From Trichobilharzia szidati (lineage: Eukaryota; Platyhelminthes; Trematoda; Strigeidida; Schistosomatidae), in assembly GCA_944472155.2 (NCBI GenBank), contig OX235271.1:39296633-39360632 (forward strand): DNA of 64,000 nucleotides. Direction: 5' to 3'. The notes beneath the pieces are model-generated. The model was not told where the DNA came from, did no database searches, and saw nothing but the letters and a program-made list of their open reading frames with translations. The translations under genes were made by a program, and so were the position numbers. Shown here piece by piece: positions 42,451-53,599 of this stretch. Numbering within the stretch: the first letter of the stretch is position 1; every line of letters starts with the position of its first letter.

Positions 42451-42884
42451 GTCTGCACCGAAGATAGGACTAGACACGTTACACTAGTTACTGATTAGTG
42501 TGCAATCAAAAAGAATGTAACTTTTGTTTTCATGTGCTTATATTCTCTATTCTGGGTGATTTAACTGTGAAGTTTGTACTGTTCCCTTTTTACATCAACC
42601 CCAACGTTTACTTCACTTTGGTGTGAATATTTTGGCATTTTCTATGAGCTACATAGTTGTCTCTCATGTTGATCCTGACTGTGTTTAGTTTTCTCCTCAG
42701 AGGTTTTCTTGTTATTGTGTTTACGTGATTTCCAGTCTTTCAGATAGAAAAGTTCCTAAAAGCTGAGAACACGGATCAAATTTCTGCGAACAAACATATT
42801 TAAAAGTCACTCCCAAATAAGAATATTGTTTTTAATAATTTCTTTTCAGGTTCTCACAATTATAAAACATAATATTTGTTGTCG
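42451..42884. other. Unassigned stretch
   Basis: No recognised feature. Confidence 0.3.
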
Positions 42885-43440
42885 TTACAATAAAGGCCAA
42901 CATATTTGCAAGTCTGTGTGGAGGTCAGCAGCACTCAGCATCAAAAATAAGATCCGGATTTTCAACTCCAATGTGAAGTCAGTGCTACTCACTATACGGA
43001 TCAGAGACCTGCACTGCGCGTCATAAAGAGCACCTCAAACAAACTACAGACCTTCATGAACAGCTGTCTTCGCACAATACCACTCAAGATCAGATAGCCG
43101 GCCAGAAAATATCAGCGGCAGTGAGGGATCTCTGGCAATGAGCGAACCAACGGATTGCCAAACAAATATACCGGAAGAAATGAAGGTGGACTGGCCATAC
43201 TCTCAGGAAACCGTCAAGTGACATCACCAGACAAGCCATCGTTCGAGTGGAACCCGAAAGGGAAGCGGCAAGTTGGTCGTCAGTGCAAGGGTTACTTGGA
43301 GGAGATCATGTAAAGAGGAGATGAGAACGTGTGGGCGAACCTGGAGCCAGGTGAAAACTTTAGCAGAGAACCGAACGCAATGGAGATGTGCAGCTGAAGC
43401 CCTATGTTCCTCTAGGAATTAAAGGAAATAATAATAATTG
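42885..43440 (+). mobile_element. L-RTE 3' fragment
   Basis: 42826-43026 reads WRSAALSIKNKIRIFNSNVKSVLL, the post-RT region. The rest of the C terminus follows in other frames, ending GAAGCCCTATGTTCC and (AAT)n. 5'-truncated. 43441-43804 has a short (CT)n run near 43636 and nothing else. Confidence 0.75.
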
Positions 43441-43804
43441 AACAGCAGCAAATAATCCAAATTTTATATATCGTTTTTTTGTTTAATTATTCTATTTAAC
43501 CAGAAAAATGGAAGACAGAAAACTTTTGTTCCCGATTTTCTAGTGCAAATCACGTATACTAATATTTGTCATGTTTTGGTAGATGTAATACACACATATG
43601 TGTATATAGAATAGTACAATTTGTGATGCACATCCTTTCCTCTCTCTCTCTCCCTCTACATATTTTTTCAAAGCTACTGATTTATTCTGAACGATTTTAT
43701 ACCGACTAGAATTAGTTACATAATAAGTCAAAATTGTCCGAAATCTAGGTTTCATCAGATCACACATAGTTCTATTAAGGTTGAAATGATTTTAACGATT
43801 GATT

Positions 43805-44012
43805 GGAGGATTTCTTCATTAGCTGACATGATTTAGAGAGTTGTTGGAAAATCTGGGAGTACTGGATAACTGTTTCGCTCTAGTTTAGGACCGGCTCTTC
43901 AGCATTACGCACCCACCTCCAGGGTTCGAACCCAGGACCTTCTGATTACAAGCTCGTAGTCCATTCAGCCATGGCACATGATTTCTGACTTCTGCCAATT
44001 CATGATATAACT
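43805..44012 (-). mobile_element. SINE-T copy, left arm
   Basis: Minus strand: head AATTGGCAGAAGTCAG, CTTGTAATCAGAAGG with the TGT anticodon position, B box CTGGGTTCGAACCC, AGGTGGGTGCG, AAGAGCCGGTCC, GAGCGAAACAGTTATCC, then the tail. Its 5' head touches the right arm without spacer. Confidence 0.65.
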
Positions 44013-44140
44013 AGGACAACTAGGAAGAAACAGCTGTTCAGTACTCCCTGCAGGTTTTCCAATGGTTTTCTAACTGTTGTCAGCTCATGACGAAGTCCTT
44101 CAACCAATCAAATCCCTACGCAAAAACCAATACTAGAAAT
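44013..44140 (+). mobile_element. SINE-T copy, right arm (5'-truncated)
   Basis: Begins within the hammerhead middle (ACTAGGAAGAAACAGCTG), then CAGTACTCCCTGCAGG and the complete tail ending CCAACCAATCAAATCCC. Joined head to head with 43805-44012. Confidence 0.65.
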
Positions 44141-44225
44141 TATTTTCCTTAAGGATAAAATAAAAGGGAAGTGAAAGGGATTTCGCTAAGGCTTGGAATA
44201 GGTTAACTGATTCACATAATAAAAC

Positions 44226-44229
44226 ATGA

Positions 44230-44261
<32 letters not shown>

Positions 44262-44262
44262 C

Positions 44263-44296
<34 letters not shown>

Positions 44297-44297
44297 G
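44226..44297. repeat. (AT)n / (ATAC) microsatellite
   Basis: Alternating AT with regularly spaced CAT interruptions, probably a compound microsatellite. 44298-44639 has no recognised feature. Confidence 0.9.
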
Positions 44298-44639
44298 CGA
44301 ACTATATTGTTTTCAATTAGATCTCCCGCAGACTACCCTCGAATGTAATTTGCGTTATTTATAAAAACGTTTAACGAATTTCAGTGAGTTTTCGGTTAAA
44401 TTGGACATCTGAAAACAATGCGCCGTCCTTTATGGTTCAAAAAGGTCAAAAGGAATCGTTGATAAGCTCTGTTTTGTCTTAGGCGATTGATAGCAGTCAT
44501 CAATGTAAACAGACTAAGCACTTTTAAGGTTATCTATAGCATTTTTACTGAACCCTTCCGACAGAATTCGAGATTATCTTCTACAAACGTCCAAAATTTT
44601 GGAAATTCTGAAAAAAATCCCAGTCTTTGAATACAAAAG

Positions 44640-44715
44640 AACCCATCTCAGTGGCTCAACGGTCAACCAGCTCGCCTCGTAACCTGAAGGTTCGATCCCT
44701 GAGGATGGTGTCTTT
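44640..44715 (+). mobile_element. SINE-T head fragment
   Basis: CAGTGGCTCAACGGTC, CAGCTCGCCTCGTAACC, GGTTCGATCCCTGAGG. It stops before the hammerhead middle and adjoins an L-RTE fragment. Confidence 0.5.
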
Positions 44716-44724
44716 GGTGAGTAC

Positions 44725-45150
44725 TTCTGTGGTTACTAGCTACTTCATTCAGTAACAAAGTTTCTCGTTACTCGTTTTCCTTTTTGGTTGGCTATTTGAT
44801 TTTCAATCTCAAGGGAAAGGAACTACTAGAGTAAGTGTGAAGTTTGCTGGAAATGCTTTCAATAGCGCATACGCCACATCTCTGAATCATATAAAGGAGC
44901 CAGTTTGACATGAGTACCACGAATTCGAATCTCGTTCCTTGTGTTTAGTGTTGTAATGTGAATATTCACACTGATTTCAAAGTAATGAACGCCTATCTTG
45001 ACTTTTTGATCCTGGCTGACTTTGACACTGCCATTCAACCTATCTGTAGTTGAAAGGATGCTGTCAGGATTAGGATTATGGAACAGACAGTCTCCTTTAG
45101 ATGTCTCCGATCGATGATGATTAGTGCTGAAGAATATGTGATCGCTTAGT
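44725..45150 (-). mobile_element. L-RTE fragment (post-RT region)
   Basis: Collinear with 34840-35180 (TTTGGTTGGCTATTTGAT versus TGACTGGCTATTTGAT; TGCTGGAAATGCTTT in both). It lacks the 3' tail. Strongly decayed. Confidence 0.55.
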
Positions 45151-45789
45151 AGAAAGAATGATGTGGTAAACTGTTATACACATGGCACATCATATTTCCG
45201 AAAAATTATTCCTATGATGAATGAGTTGAGAGCATTTCTAGCAGATTTTACAGCTAAAGTAGGCTAAAAGAGAAAGTTTCCTCAAATGTAATTAGCCTGG
45301 CTCAGTCAGTAACTTCAATGTTACATGATACACTTTGACTTATTATCAACTTTATTGTTATATAATCGTGAAAGTATCACCTTTACTATTTCTCCACTAA
45401 TTATACTAGAATTTTGAAAGTTAAGTGGTTAATACATGAAAAGAGCTAACTACAAATCGCGTGATTTGAACCGGATCATCTCTGTGAAATCTGTCAAGCT
45501 AGGTATATCACTGACTAGTGTGGCCTGAAACGAGCGAAATGGCCGTCCGGTGTTTAGATCACTTCAGTTTAGCCAGCAAGTAGTACTAGTTGATTTGAGT
45601 AGTATACGGCTACTCGTCTCGGTCAATCAGTAGTATAAAGTTTTGTGCAATTTTGCTTAGCTTCTTGGCCACCATTTACGGTATCAAACTGACCACATTA
45701 TATTGTGATCCGAATAATTTTGGTTTTGAAAGGGTACTGTGATGAAATTTCACATCCTAGAACTGCGTACACTGCGGATTGCTAATTAA
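45151..45789. other. Unassigned stretch with repeat Z copy
   Basis: Repeat Z at about 45440-45610, plus strand: GTCCGGTGTTTAGATCAC, TCAGTTTAGCCAGC. Relatives lie at 25780-25870 (plus), 29205-29285 (minus) and 59930-60010 (minus). No coding frame. An upstream bit (GATTTGAACCGGATC) could be a decayed tRNA-like B box. Confidence 0.4.
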
Positions 45790-46530
45790 ATTTCAACTCG
45801 TGAATTTGATTTATAATAGTATGCCATTTTAGTGACGAAAATAATATAGAATTCAAAGCCTCTGTAGCACTACCGTATAAAGAAGGGACGTTAGACGCCT
45901 TGTGTAGAATTCCCAATGACTCTGGAATTAGGGTGATATTAAAACTAACCAACTGACCAACTCTCTCAGAGATAACTTCGTCAGCTTTAGGACCCAGTAG
46001 ATTCAATTAGGAAAAATAGTATAATTTACCAAACACCATATAATGACTGTTAATGAGGTCATTTTACATAGGTCAGTCAAACTAGTAGTGAATTAGGGTC
46101 AACTAGATTATTGTAACATAAAAATTTAGCTAGACCTAGAATGACTGACCCTGGTAAGTTAAATAACCTAGAGAAAAGCTCAGTCATTGCATCGCATTCA
46201 CTTGAATATAATAAAACAATAAGGTGAGAAGGTGTGAAAGTATTAAAAAGTAATACAGATGAGAGAGAGGTTAATAACTGCAGCTTTGTTTATCTGTTCA
46301 ACACTGCAAACATGCAACCCGAATGGCACAAAGCCGCCTATACCAGAGATATGCAAATTGGAAACAAACAACAAAGGGAAGTTGGAGAGACGAAAAGAGA
46401 GGAAAAACGTTTGACTAAAACTGAAATGATTATGAGTGGCAACAATTTACGCTCGAAACGTCATCCAATTGTTAATACTGCTCAGTGCACTGTGTGATTA
46501 TTGCAGTGAACTTATCTAATATGAACGGGT
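45790..46530 (+). mobile_element. PLE-2 copy (linker, endonuclease, C terminus, tail)
   Basis: ALPYKEGTLDALCR is the PLE linker. A decayed GIY-YIG follows (TTTACATAGGTCAGTC). The frame 46234-46497 gives 87 residues of charged C terminus, with TTATGAG...CGCTCGAAACGTC, the hammerhead remnant, at 46428-46470. The tail begins at GTTAATACTGC. 46531-47105 to its right has no recognised family. Confidence 0.65.
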
Positions 46531-47105
46531 GTTGATGTTGAATGCTTTGATATGAAGTTGGCATCGTGGTTTTAAACGACTATCGCTTGCGATTTTTCAC
46601 CTTTGGTCGCCAATAATTGACGCTGAGTTAAGAGGAAGCAGAAGAAATACCTGCGGAATGGTATTAGCAGTTGGAGTTAATCATGCAGATGAAAACGATG
46701 TGGATGAAGGTGGGTGATGCTCATGAAGGCTTTGTGTGATTACGTAGATAGATGTATGGGGGATTATTACTTCCCAACTGCTTGCACTGAGGAAGATGAC
46801 TTCTTCTGGTAGTGTCTGAAATAATAGGAATATTAGAGTCACATGATCGCACAGCCCATATGCCGAATTCTCGATGCTTACCACACAAGGATTGTTTGAG
46901 TCGGACTTTTGAGTTGCGTTGGCATTAAGATCTTACCGGACCGCCGCGAGCTGAGTCAGGATGTACAGTCTTCTAGGTCAAAGTTTCCTGACTCGTTGAC
47001 CCTCTCGCTACCGCCGAGAAAAGAGAGACACAGAACAACTAGCTTGCTGGTTGTCTCTTTTTGCCAACGGTACGATTTCTCTCACATCGCCAAAATAGTG
47101 TAGAG

Positions 47106-47275
47106 GAGTCATATCATTATGGTAAATGATGAAAGTTTGAACACAATTCCGCCATATGATTATGAGCAATAATTTATGCCTGAAACCTTGTCACCCAGTT
47201 GTTAATACTGCATCTTTGTGTGATAATTGAAATAAACTTATCTAGTATGGAATTACATTCTACCAAGTTATACAT
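47106..47275 (+). mobile_element. PLE-2 3' tail with hammerhead remnant
   Basis: ATGATTATGAGCAATAA, then CCTGAAACCTTGTCACCC (GAAA kept, stem II lost), then GTTAATACTGC and ACTTATCTAGTATGG. Nothing is recognised in 47276-47654. Confidence 0.6.
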
Positions 47276-47654
47276 TTGCATCAGTATGTCATTTTATTGA
47301 ATACTTGAAATAGGTGGTTAATAAGTGATTTTTAATCTAAGTGTGTTTTCTCACGAAGATACTAAGTTAGAATTAGAATGTTAAAAAAGATGTGGGCACT
47401 TATTTCACATGATTCATTCTACGCAGTAGTATATATTTTTTACCTGTGTATTCTCAGCATGACACAAAAAAACACTACAATACAAAACTCCTCATGTATT
47501 CAACTAATGTTTAATTTGTTTTTACACACAATACAGATGTTTAAATGTATAGTTCTCAAGAGAATAACTATTGTAAATTTAATTATCATAGTATAAACAG
47601 TCAAGGCGCTATAATACTATTTTTTGCAATATTCTGTTTATTTTCAGTATTACA

Positions 47655-48350
47655 CAACCTTGATGTAGTTGTGTTGTCTGAGATGGATGGTTTATTTGCG
47701 AAGCTTTCATTCCTCTACTCTCTAGGCAACATCTTCAGTACACACTTCAATTTGATTTGAAGTGAGCTTTTAGATTTCTCCACGAGTTTATTAGTCATCT
47801 CTCCTGGTGTGCGGCCTAAAACGTCGTGAGTGGTTGGTTTTATGTATTTTCACACCCTCTAGACTACTTGTGGTATTGGTACTCATTGTTTCCTTGACCT
47901 GAAGTTTGACCCTTTGTATGTGAGATTTCCTTCTTATCGGTTGGTAAATTTTGTCTATCTCGATGTGTCTATAGACTGGTGATTCACTGGAATACCAGGC
48001 TTCGAAAAATCGCCTGGCGTTCTTGGTGTTTGCACTGTCTTATAATTGAAGGTTGGTTGTCCCAGTGGAATTGATGTCGGTGCTTGTCTGTATGTGGTGA
48101 GGGGATATGAGGGAGTGGATGTCATCATGTCTTTTGACGGTTAGTTTATTATCTTGTATACGAAGATGAAGAGGATGTGCACTTTCGCAGATGCAATGTT
48201 TTTCGCAGTTGCTGCAGCTTATTTTGTAGATGACGCTGTTGAGTGTTTTGGTTGACACATGGCTAGCTGGCTGGCTGAGTGATGTGATTTTGTTGGTTTG
48301 TGTGCGATATCAGTTACTGATGCTTTGAGGAGTCCTGCAGTAATTTCTGA
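47655..48350 (-). mobile_element. PLE-1 copy (endonuclease and tail)
   Basis: The minus-strand frame 48040-48258 reads VIYKISCSNCEKH then LRIQDNKLTVKRH, the GIY-YIG start with the Cys pair, although the YIG block has become CICESAHP. The rest of the C terminus is in other frames. The 3' tail (CATCTCAGACAACACAAC) is at the left end. The inverted copy seen in other PLE-1 loci is not evident at the right end. Confidence 0.7.
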
Positions 48351-48584
48351 GATGGGGCAACTACACAACTTTCCATCCTACAGATGAACAAACCTGAGAC
48401 ATTTAGACCTCACAAAAACTAAGATAAATATTACTGACTCAGTTTTATTTTGACAGTTCACATTTTACCACTTTACTTCATCTACACACTCAATGCTGTC
48501 ATCACTTTCAGTTTCATAAGCTTTGAATAGTGTTCTAGGTGTACATTTAGTACAGACAGCAATGTTTTAGCTGTAAGAAGCACA

Positions 48585-49065
48585 AGTGACGAAGGGGTAG
48601 CTAGACAGGGTTGGAAAAATAACAGAGACCTTCATTAATCTGAAGTCAGTGTGGAAATCCACTACACTGCGCTAGTGTAATGAGAACCATTTTCAACAGC
48701 CTACTATAGACTTTCATAAACAGCTGCCTTCACTGCATAGTGAAGATTAGATGGTCAGAAAAGAACTAAGACCTACGACCTCTGGTAATGAACCAACCAA
48801 GAACCTATCGCCTAACAAATATGTTGAAGGAAATGGAGATGGACTAGAAAAACTCTGAGGGGACATTCATTTGACATAACATTCCACGGGTCTCATGTGG
48901 GAAAGATAGGTTGGGTGTTTGGGGGTGACGGCGGGGGGGAGAAGAAATGAAAACGTGTTGTCAGTCGTAGAGCCAACTAAAAGTGACTGTATGGAGCAGA
49001 GCAGGGTGGAGATGTGCTGCTGAAAACCAATGCCCTACTGGGAATCAAAGGGAATAGTAGACAGA
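48585..49065 (+). mobile_element. L-RTE 3' fragment, decayed
   Basis: ACCTTCATTAATCTGAAG, GTGTGGAAATCC, CTTTCATAAACAGCTGCC, GAAAATGGAGATGG-like and the end CTACTGGGAATCAAAGGG. It lacks the (AAT)n tail. 49066-49889 shows no recognised element. Confidence 0.6.
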
Positions 49066-49889
49066 AAGCGTCCGAAAGTTTTGAATCTAATCATAGATGC
49101 ACCAAATGATTCACATTACATTTTACTGGTTTTAACTATCTCTCTCTTAATGTGGTGTCAATTCTTGTTAAACATCGTCAATAAATAAATACGGATGATG
49201 ATTTGAAATTGAAATAGTTAGCCTTTGTTCCCCTTTTTTCAAATTATTTCAAAAGAAGACATGAACAGTGATATTTGCTTTGTGCAGCAATGCATTTTCA
49301 TCTCGCTAGGTTAATATTAAGCTGGATATAAGCTGATAAAAAATTGAATAGTAAGTAATACACACCACAAACGAATCAGTCGAATAGTTATTAGACAGTA
49401 GTAAAACATTGGGATTTGAAACAAGACTGAAATGTGATACAATTCAAATTACTAGTTTTTTTACATAGAGCTAAACAACGACATAGTGTGTTAAGGCATT
49501 ATTATTACTATTGCTATTCCTCGCTTCAATTTCAAGCAGAATTCAGGGCTTCCTTTCACTCGGTCAATGATTGTTAATTTGAACAGGCTTTACGACCGCC
49601 CGTAGGGGTTAATTCACTTCTAGCGTGATCTTATTCCTGTCAGCTTCGGCCATCAAAATTGTCACTTCCCATTTAGGTACCCCTTGACAGTCTTGTGTGT
49701 GATGTCAAAGAAGCATAGTAGATAGAAGAAATTTGAGTGAAAAATAAACAAATCACAGTCAAAGATAGATGGAAATGAGGTAGTGAGTAGTCTTTGGGTG
49801 ATACAAGTTTGAATTTCACAGAGGACATCAGCTCAGCTGAGTCTATAGACGACATATCTTCATGATTTTGTTAATAAGCATCCTAGTAG

Positions 49890-50075
49890 GAAGACCGTAT
49901 GTATCACTGACATAAGAATAGAAATTGTACATTGTCGTATAGTATAATCATATCATGGTGATATGACTATGAGCAACAAATTGCGCTCGAAACGTCACCG
50001 GTAAATATTACTGTATAACACTGTGTGACTTTATCAAAATAAATTTGACCAACAATGGAATATCTTCCTGATGGC
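49890..50075 (+). mobile_element. PLE-2 3' tail with hammerhead-like fold
   Basis: 49957-49999: stem GGTGA / TCACC, TGACTATGAGC, stem II GAGC / GCTC (perfect), GAAA, CGTC. The box reads TGACTATGA, i.e. CUGA and UGAG separated by three bases in place of the usual CUGAUGAG. The tail continues AATATTACTG, ACTTTATCAAAATAAA. Confidence 0.6.
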
Positions 50076-50149
50076 TGCCAACAAACACGAGTCGTAGGTG
50101 CAGTGTGCATACGATGCTTGTAATTTTTCTTACCTGATGAATGATATGA

Positions 50150-50400
50150 TTCATTGGAGGATTTCATTATGAGTTAACATCAGTTAGAGAACCATTGGAA
50201 AACCTGCATGAAGTACTGGACAGCTGTTTCAGTTGTCTCAGTTTGGGACCGGCTCTTCAGCAGTACGCACTCACCGGGGTTCGAACCCAGAGCCTTTTGG
50301 TTACAAGGCTAGCGAGCTCGTAGACCATTAAGCTACTGGTACCTGGTCCAACGGCCAGCCCATGAATTCTAACTTCTGCCAGTTCACGACATTTCTTATG
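50150..50400 (-). mobile_element. SINE-T copy, left arm of inverted pair
   Basis: Minus strand: GTCGTGAACTGGCAGAAG head, CTTAATGGTCTACGAG, GCTCGCTAGCCTTGTAACC, B box CTGGGTTCGAACCCC, AAGAGCCGGTCCCAAACTG, AACTGAAACAGCTGTCC, CAGTACTTCATGCAGG. It has the extra GCTAGC and CTGAAAC variants also found in 50530-50790. Confidence 0.7.
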
Positions 50401-50529
50401 CTCACTAGCGACTGTCCCTATTCAGGCAGTGACCTGGGGTTCTAGTGGAAAATCGTGACCAGTAGGGTGCAGCAGGTTGAAGGTGAGGCAGTAACTCATC
50501 GAAGAAGACATCGCGAAGTGGTTGTGCTA

Positions 50530-50790
50530 TGTCATGAGTTGGCAGAAATTAGTATTCATGGGCTAGCCATTGGACCAGATGTCAGTAGCTTAATGGTCTG
50601 TGGGCTCGCTAGCCTTGTAACCAAAAGGTTCTGGGTTCGAACCCCGGTGGGTGCTGAACAGCCGGTCCCAAACTAAGGCGACTGAAACAGCTGTCCAGTA
50701 CTTCATGCACGTTTTCCAATGGTTCTCTAAGTGATGTCAGCTCATGATGAAGTCCTCCAACCAATCAAACTAAATTCCTAAAAAAGCCAA
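50530..50790 (+). mobile_element. SINE-T copy, right arm of inverted pair
   Basis: ATGTCATGAGTTGGCAG head, CTTAATGGTCTGTGGG, GCTCGCTAGCCTTGTAACC, B box TGGGTTCGAACCCCGG, CAGCCGGTCCCAAACTAAG, GACTGAAACAGCTGTCC, then the tail to CAACCAATCAAAC. It mirrors 50150-50400 across about 130 bases. 50791-51238 has no recognised element. Confidence 0.75.
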
Positions 50791-51238
50791 TACTCGACAG
50801 GATTCAATCAGTACTAACGTTATGAACTAGACATATGAAACCGGTTACTAGTTAGCGGCCAATTCTTGTATATATTGTTACTTTTAATCAATATGTTTGA
50901 AAAAGGACCTACTTCTAGTATTTGTGTGCTTATTTAATTAACCATGAAAAAACAAACAAACAAATAACAAAAAAAAAACACGAATTCATTCTAATAAACA
51001 TTCCAGCAAAAAAAGAGCGTAATAAATCTGTGTAGATTAGGTAGAGTTAATATAAACACTGTGGCTTAGTTTACTAACTTGTTCGAATATTTATTTATTT
51101 ATTTGTTTCTTTTTTTCTCGCGGAAATTAAGAATGACATTTTAGTGTAAACAACCAGTGTTTTTGTTTTTGTTTTAACCAATGGTTCGGTGGTTTCAATA
51201 TGTACGTTTATGCACATATTTATTTTTATTTTTTTATT

Positions 51239-51358
51239 TTTTATTATAGCTTGATGCCACACCGTATTTTCAGTACAAGTATGGAATTTTCAGCAGAGAT
51301 ATCGGTAGCCCAAATTTTGCAGGCAGACCATAGGTATCGGGTGTGCGTCGGCAGGGGA
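51239..51358 (-). mobile_element. SINE-G1 copy, tRNA head missing
   Basis: Minus strand: CCCTGCCGACGCACACC, GATACCTATGG, GGGCTACCGATATC, GAAAATTCCATACTTG, CAAGCTATAATAA. Nearly identical to 41660-41780 but cut at the B box. Confidence 0.7.
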
Positions 51359-51419
51359 AGAGAGGAAACACTGAGCGAAAATATTTATATAGATATGTGA
51401 TACAATTACCTTTCAGTAG

Positions 51420-52245
51420 CATGGATAATCTGAAGAGATATGGAAGTGAATTGGTTGAGTGTGTCGACTAATCCAGTTATTTAGGATAGTACATCACCCA
51501 AAGGACTGATTGCTGATGAAATCTCAGCACAGATACAGAAGGCCTGTGTGACACTTGCCCACTTACGTCATCTCTGGCGTAAATCCAGCTGTCGATCAAA
51601 AGGCCATATGTACTGTTTCACGTGGTTATCGGAAGTAGCGGATATGAAAAGATTAGCTGTGTTTGACTACAAATGTTCACATTTTGTCTCCCGTGTTACG
51701 TGGTAAAATGTAGTGAGCGATATTGAAGTTAAGTGTAAAGTTCTAGTTAAGGAAAAGAAGTCAACCGATGGGGTTGTGAAGCTACTTCAATTGAGGTGGT
51801 TAGGATACATGATGCACATTTCTAGGCATTGCTTTCCTAGATAAGCAATGTTAATTTGGAAAAGAGTTAAGGGTATCCAAATCAAAGCACTTCACCAATC
51901 CACGAAGTCTGTGACAGTTGTTTTCAGCCACATAGGGAGATATATACTGTCTGGTTGTGGACCTCGGGATGCTTAAAACCAATTTTTGGAAACTATTGGT
52001 TATATGGCTCAAAATGGTTCTAAATGGCGCGGACACATCCACTCCTTGTAATCTTCCGAAATCATAAAACCCTCCTGTCTTTATACGTTACTATTCTTGT
52101 TCCCGTAAATGTTTACTTACTACACTTCCTTGAAGTATTTTTAAAAAATCCCTTTTCTCTAACTTTGGCGTGTTACATGGGATATGCCAACTTGAACTGG
52201 TGCAATTTTGTGCAAAGTTCCAAGTTGTAACTCACTCGTTAGGTT
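51420..52245 (+). mobile_element. L-A LINE: C-terminal region and 3' UTR
   Basis: In shifting frames one reads ADEISAQIQKACVTLAHLRHLW, a block with GHMYCFTW, QLRWLGYMMHISRH, then GCGPRDA-like and WLKMVLNGAD-like pieces. These match the 82-residue open copy at 6440-6688 and extend it upstream. The 3' UTR ends ACTTGAACTGG, GTGCAAAGTTCCAAG. At least six frame changes. 52246-53599, to its right, has no recognised family. Confidence 0.65.
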
Positions 52246-53599
52246 TTTTAGATTTTGATATATCCTTAGTTTATAATCCAAACTCTGCATAAACATAACA
52301 TAAGTAGTAAGATGAACATGTAACTGAGGTGGACTATTCTGGTGTTTCTTTTTGCCTATCAGCTGGATGGCGTAATTAGGAGGCCTACATTATCTCTTTC
52401 AACGATGTTTTGAGCGCTAACCACAATTTGAAGTGGTCTGATTATCATTATTAGTGATAGCTTAATTGGTGAAATACCCACCAAGTAAAAGAGACTGTAT
52501 GGTCCGCTTATATCTCTTTTGTCCATGTTGTTTATTTTTGACTTATACATCAACCGGATTCACTTAGACTAGCTTAGCTGTAACTCCATAAAAACCTCAC
52601 CCGATTTACCAGGTGATCCTAAGTCGTCAAAGAGGTAAAGTTGTATGTGTGTGGCTAAACCATCTTCACTCCTTAAAAACAACCTCATCGTCACTGGGAG
52701 TTAAAAGCTGAGCGAGGAGAAATTTGTCCCCTTCTAGAATCAGGAAGAATCCTCAATTTGGGTATCGGTAACTCCTGCTGATAAAAGCCATCTGGAAGCC
52801 GGCTGACGTGTCTTCATTTGATGAAAGAAGAAGTAAGAAAAGGGATAAGATATATGCGCACTACCATAGGGCTGTTCACACTTCAGGATAAATGAATGGT
52901 TATGGTGTAGGAGAGCAAAGAATCTGTGAATGCATATAGACTGCAAGTAGACCCACTCATTTGTTAATTAGAAGTTCAATAATCTAATCCATTCACACAA
53001 ACGAATTCCATGAGCTTATTAGGAGTGTTGATATCATGATATCACCAATAGAACAGAAGGCTCTAATGCATAGGGAACCTATCTACACCTTGGTCATAAT
53101 ATCAAGATTCAGCCCAAAAGGATAGAGGTGAGACTACGCACTTACAAGCATAGCAGTCCGTGAGAAGGAGAACTCTGACTGATAACTGCCAGCAGTAGTG
53201 AACAAAATGACAGCCAGATAGCGATATCAAATTTCCGAATAAAATAGCCAGAAAACAACAAGAAGCATGAGTCAATACCAACGAAAGAGTTTTAACGAAT
53301 GTTGTCAAGGAACTTAGCCCTAATTTCTTATTATTTGCGACTATATCGACTTTAACTCCAAAACACAAGGACTTATAATAACTTGTATTGTTGGGCAATT
53401 TAAATCGATATTGATACAAAGTCACTAAACGAATGTTTTACAAGGAATGTATTGTACTTTTATTCGTTTTCCTTCGTCATCTTCCAACTTGTAAACGATT
53501 AAATCATTCGCACCTTCTAGTTGCCCGCAAACGGCGACCAAGGCCAATGAACCAACGTTCAATGTTCACATTCATTTACAAAGGTCATCTTTCTCACGT

